Origin: Panagrolaimus kolymaensis
Lineage: Eukaryota > Nematoda > Chromadorea > Rhabditida > Panagrolaimidae
Direction of reading: 5' to 3'
Length of the DNA stretch: 64,000 nucleotides
Assembly: GCA_028622995.1 (NCBI GenBank)
Contig: JAJQJQ010000023.1
Coordinates: 186,001 to 250,000 of the forward strand
The translations under genes and the position numbers were made by a program. Positions within the stretch are counted from its first letter, which is position 1. Every line of letters begins with the position of its first letter. The notes under the pieces are model-generated. The model was not told the origin of the DNA. It saw nothing but the letters and a program-made list of their open reading frames with translations, and made no database searches. Shown piece by piece: positions 59,975 to 64,000 of this stretch.

Positions 59975-62924
59975 CTAAAATTTAAAATCATTTGAATAAT
60001 CATTATTTTGATGATTTTGATTTTGATTATTATTGTGATTTCCATGATTATTTCCATTTCCACCATTATTTTGTGAATGATGATGATCAAAAAAGGTAGA
60101 ATTATTAAATGGTCCAGCTGATTGAATTCCATTAGTATGAATGTTATCAAAATTAAATCCATTGGTTGTAATATTTTGTTGTTGTTGATAATTAAAATAA
60201 AATGGATATATTGGAGCTGAAACTATTGGTTGTTGTTGATGATGAGCAGCGGAAGCATGATGACTATCAGGTGAATGAAGGAAATTGTTTGAGAGATGAC
60301 TGCTCGAATTATGATGGCTGACAATCAATGGTGGAGGTTTATGTGAGCCGGAATTATTTTGAATTACTGGAGTGGAAGAAGCTATTGTGGGAGTAGCAGC
60401 TGATGTTCGGGATGAAGATGAATGTTGGGATGATTGGGAATAGCATGGAGGTGAAATCATTTCATTATTATTATTATTATTATTCGTGCCAGGACCTCCT
60501 GTATTGTCGCAAACATTAATACTTTGTTGTTGTTGGTGGGAATGATGATGAAGTTGGTCAAGAAGAGGCGAACTATGATTTGAATGTGAAATAATTGGTG
60601 GATTATCAGATAAATCCAATCCAAGCGCAACCAATTCATTTCCAATTCGTCCAAGTTCTTCAGATTCTGAATAATTTGTTGTTTGAGTATCCACATCAAA
60701 TCGACGGTTTTGTCGTTGATGATTTTTTTCCAAATCATGTGAATTTGAATTATCTGACGAAGAATCTGTGTCATTTAGCATAATTTCCAGAACATATTTA
60801 TCCACGGGTTGTACGCCAAACATTTTAGCCATTTGAACATTTTCATTATAAACCGCTGAAAATCTCGCAACTGTGGGCAAAAGTAAAAGTAAAGTAGCGA
60901 ATCGATTAGCTGCGTGAGTGACATTTGGAATATTATCGCAGCAATGTTGAAAAAGAGATAATTGAAGCCGATTTTTTAAGGAACTAAGTTGATGAGCAGT
61001 TTCAGCGGACATTCCACGAGATTCTGATTCCAAGAAAAGCAACGCTGTGAGAACAGACTTTTCAGCATCACTAATTCCCAATTTTCCACATGGAATAACT
61101 AATTCATCAATAAGCTTAGGAATGATATTATTTGAAAAAAATTGAAGTTCATGCAAATGTCGAGGCAAATCTCGTGGAATAAGCGAGCCATTAGATAAAA
61201 CTAAACATTCACAATTTTCTGTTGCTGCATTCGTGCTAGCCATCATTCTTGCAGATTGAGTGGCTTTTTGAAGGACACAAAATGAACTAAATGCATTTTT
61301 AAGCATTGACATTTTTTCAATTAAAATTTCGCTACTATTCGTTGTAAGAGAATTATTATTATTTATTTGTGCCAAATCAAATATTGAATTCACCCAATCT
61401 ATTGCAATCACGACATATCGCCTCATCGCATGATGAAATTGTTCCACAGTTGCAATTCGACCTGCTTCACCTGGCATGGAAACTCGATAAGCATTCAAAG
61501 CTCCAGGAGATTGAAATAAAGTCATCACTGATGAATCTGGATCAGATTTAATTCTCATCAAAAAATTATTATTATTCGTTGTTGATATTCCTATTGGAGA
61601 AGTATAATCTTGTTGTAAAGGATTTTTAGTTTCAACATTTATTATATAATTTAATAACATATCATTCGTGTCGAGCGAAGTTGAATAACCTCCATAACTA
61701 AAAAATTAAGCAAATTTTTATTTTTTATATTTTGATTTGAATAAAAAAAATTTACCTATTTATTCCATGATTGCTATTATTTTCATCTGTGGGTGATGGA
61801 AGGCAATTATTTTCTTCACGCTTCAACTTTCTTTTACGTGGATTTTTTTGTTTTCCAATTACATCTCTATCTGGTCGAATTGCTAAAAAAATAAATATAT
61901 TATTGTTGGTTTTGTAAGATTCAAAAAATAAATAAATACAAATACAATTTTTTTGTTTTGTTTTAATGTTTTATTTTTTTTTGCAAGGTCAAAGCTTAAG
62001 AAACTAAAGGGATTAAAAATATTATTTGCAACTTCCTTTGAATTTTTGAATATCAATTTATAAAACATTTTTTGTTGTTAAAAGATTAAAAATTTTCATT
62101 TTGTGACTTCATACTGTATTTAAGTTCAAGGTTTAATACCTAAAAGTTTTTCTGTGAAGAAACGCCTATTAAACTTAATTTTTTTTTGCAGACAAATTGC
62201 ATTCGTTTTTTTTGAATTGCAAAAAAATTCAGATGTCTGTACTTTTGAAATATATATGAATATCTGATTTTATAAAAGGTTTTTATTTAAAAACTTTAAA
62301 ACGGAAAAGATGAATTAACTGCAAAGAATATTATTATTTTTTATTTTTTGTTGTGACCTTAAAAGGAATAGATAGAAAAACACCTTGAGGCACCACACCG
62401 GATATGTATATTAAAAATTAATAAACTAAGGCAAAAAAATAAATAAATATCAGATGTTTTTGTTGCAATTTTTTAATTTATTTTTTTCTCAATAAAATTT
62501 TAAAATAAAAGCAGCTGAGAATTTTTTATGGAATACTGTAACTTTTTTTTAGAGAAAAACACAAATTATTTTTGCTAAAGGGCACGTCGCGGTAAAAAAA
62601 TTTTAAGGCTGGTTTTGAAATGAAAACTTGGGGATATTTTTTTCGCTAAAGTTTGGAAAATTACAAACCTTCTGGTTCCATGCCAACTTCCAAACATCTT
62701 TGAAATCGGCAAGCTCGACACGCATTTCTCTGATCTTTATCAATCAAACATCGCTGTTCAAATCGACATGAATATGACTGTTTAGCGCGGATGGTGCGAC
62801 GAAAAAATCCTTTACAACCATAACATGCGGCAACGCCATAATGTTTCCCGGCTGATTTATCTCCACAAACACTACATATTCCTTCCGTAATATTTAATAC
62901 TAATTCCATTCGGCCATTATCCAT
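59975..62924 (-). CDS. nuclear hormone receptor, HNF4-like supplementary type
   Basis: Coding exons 62924-62669, 61882-61756 and 61697-59975 give 702 codons (701 aa). Exon 1 is the DNA-binding domain: two C4 zinc fingers with [15 protein letters not shown]-box [10 protein letters not shown], and [17 protein letters not shown]. Exon 2 continues with the basic [18 protein letters not shown] extension. The large last exon holds the ligand-binding domain (helices with [51 protein letters not shown]) and then a ~250-residue low-complexity Asn/Gln/His/Ser tail to the stop. The family includes many nematode receptors of metabolism and development; I cannot name the orthologue. The 5' UTR appears to be spliced (see the small exons upstream). 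Confidence 0.92.
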
Positions 62925-63590
62925 TTTTTATTATTCTTTTTTTTGTCGTTTTGTTGTTGTTTTTTTCTTTTTGTTTTGTCCCCTAAAAAATTTAAAACAA
63001 ATAAATAAAAAAACTTATTATTAAAAAGTAAATACATATATTTTTTTGTGGAAACAAAAGCCGCGGTTCTCGGTCGGTTCTGGAGGAGCATTAAAAAAAA
63101 CACGCAAGGCCACTTCTTCTTTCTCGAATGAGAGAAAAAAAAGAAGAGAGGAAATAAATTAAACAAAAAAAATAAAGAAAAAGAAAAGAAAACTTTTTTG
63201 AAGGAAAAAAGAAAGAAAAAAAAAATGGATTAAGGATAATCTTATATTTGGTAGGATAAAAAAATTTGCTGGTTTGTTGCAAAATACAAAATACATACAA
63301 AAAATATTTGAGTGGAATAAAAAAATATTTGGGTGGAAAGAAAGGAAGAAAAAAAAATAAATGTTATAAACGTGCAAATTTCAGTTATTTAAATGGTTGC
63401 TGCTACTCCAAAAAAATTATAGGACAGCGACCTCCCATTTTTTCTTAAAAGGGCAAAGGATAATGATTTGTTGTTCGTAAACTTACCGAGAGGCAAGGCA
63501 GCTGTAAAAAAATGCAAATTTACAATATTTTTTAAATTATTTTCCCAAAGGTGCAAAACCACAAACTTACTTTAAAATAGAGAGAGAGAG
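62925..63590 (-). other. 5' UTR exons of the nuclear receptor gene
   Basis: On the minus strand AATTTTTTAG ends at 62983, so the first coding exon would start with ~58 bp of leader (62982-62925). Further up, a 15-bp exon CTGCCTTGCCTCTCG (63502-63488) lies between TTTTTTTACAG and GTAAGTTT. Beyond that is another donor, ATTTTAAA|GTAAGTTTG (63571). These fit a multi-exon leader; which parts are used is inference. Confidence 0.45.
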
Positions 63591-64000
63591 CAAAGAAGCA
63601 ACCTACAAGAAAAGCAACTTTTTTAGTTGTTTTTATTTTTGTTTTTGCATAAAACTTTTAAAAACTTTAAATCTCAAAAATCATACAACTTTTTGGAGCG
63701 TAAAAAACTTTTTATGTTAGAGAATGTTTCTTTTTAAACGAACGATAGTATTTTTTTGCAATAATAAAACTGAATTTAATTCCAGGAAAACGGAGGAGTT
63801 TTAGGAATAGAAGCAAGAAACCCTTTAGAAAATGGTTTGTAAAAAATAAATAAAGGAAAATAAAAAGGTGGATTTTGGACTTTGAACTAAAAATTGTTTT
63901 TATGGCGGCTGGAAGCTTTAAAAAACAAAGTTTAATAAGGAGTTGTAAAAATGCTAAGCCGACCGACCGTAAAAAATAAAAAAACTATTAGAAAAGAAGG
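63591..64000. other. window edge, no gene seen
   Basis: A/T-rich with a GAGA repeat (63580-63592). It may be upstream leader or promoter of the nuclear receptor gene. Confidence 0.4.

Noticed and set aside
1..64000. CRISPR arrays, bacterial operons or ribosomal RNA
   Set aside because: No regularly spaced short repeats and no rRNA-like sequence; genes are spliced and eukaryotic, so the SecA similarity is not due to a bacterial contig as far as the sequence shows.

Overview
This is a eukaryotic nuclear window, almost certainly from a free-living or related nematode. It is very AT-rich. Introns are mostly 45-75 bp with GTAAGT-type donors and TTTTTAG/TTTCAG acceptors. Its protein families include EB-module plus C6 secreted proteins, an insulin-like peptide, a serpentine receptor, a HNF4-like supplementary nuclear receptor and an F-box-like protein of a style common in Panagrolaimus-like worms. 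The clade assignment (Tylenchina/Panagrolaimidae-like) is inference. Most genes below were assembled by hand from exons with matching splice sites and phases.

Left part (1-12.1 kb): the 3' portion of an F-box-like gene (+), broken by a one-base frame change in an A10 run; a 758-aa secreted EB/C6-domain protein (-); a hAT-type MITE; several kb of non-coding sequence; and a small single-pass membrane protein (-).

Centre (13.0-24.8 kb): one seven-exon gene encoding a ~3,811-residue protein that contains a complete bacterial SecA-type DEAD motor, glycine-rich repeats, long Q/E and acidic linkers, a C-terminal hydrophobic module and an OTU-like cysteine-protease-like end. This gene and the small membrane-protein gene lie between two ~350-bp inverted repeats. 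Each repeat has been invaded by a different small DNA transposon, and each copy shows the empty site of the insertion in the other. This is the most unusual part of the window.

26.5-33.4 kb: a 14-exon secreted-protein gene interrupted in exon 3 by a 3.5-kb LTR retrotransposon with identical 205-bp LTRs and a 4-bp ACAG duplication. Without the insertion the coding sequence is in frame (840 codons).

34.2-51.2 kb: a small secreted Cys-rich protein, then a cluster of six leucine-rich-repeat type I membrane proteins (two +, four -) with the same three-exon structure and a shared upstream block at a fixed ~55 bp from the ATG. Interleaved with them are an insulin-like peptide gene, an orphan insulin A-chain exon, and relics of both families, one of them carrying a 1-kb hAT element.

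Right part (53.5-64 kb): a four-finger C2H2 nuclear protein (+), a serpentine receptor (-) and a HNF4-like nuclear receptor with 5' UTR exons (-).
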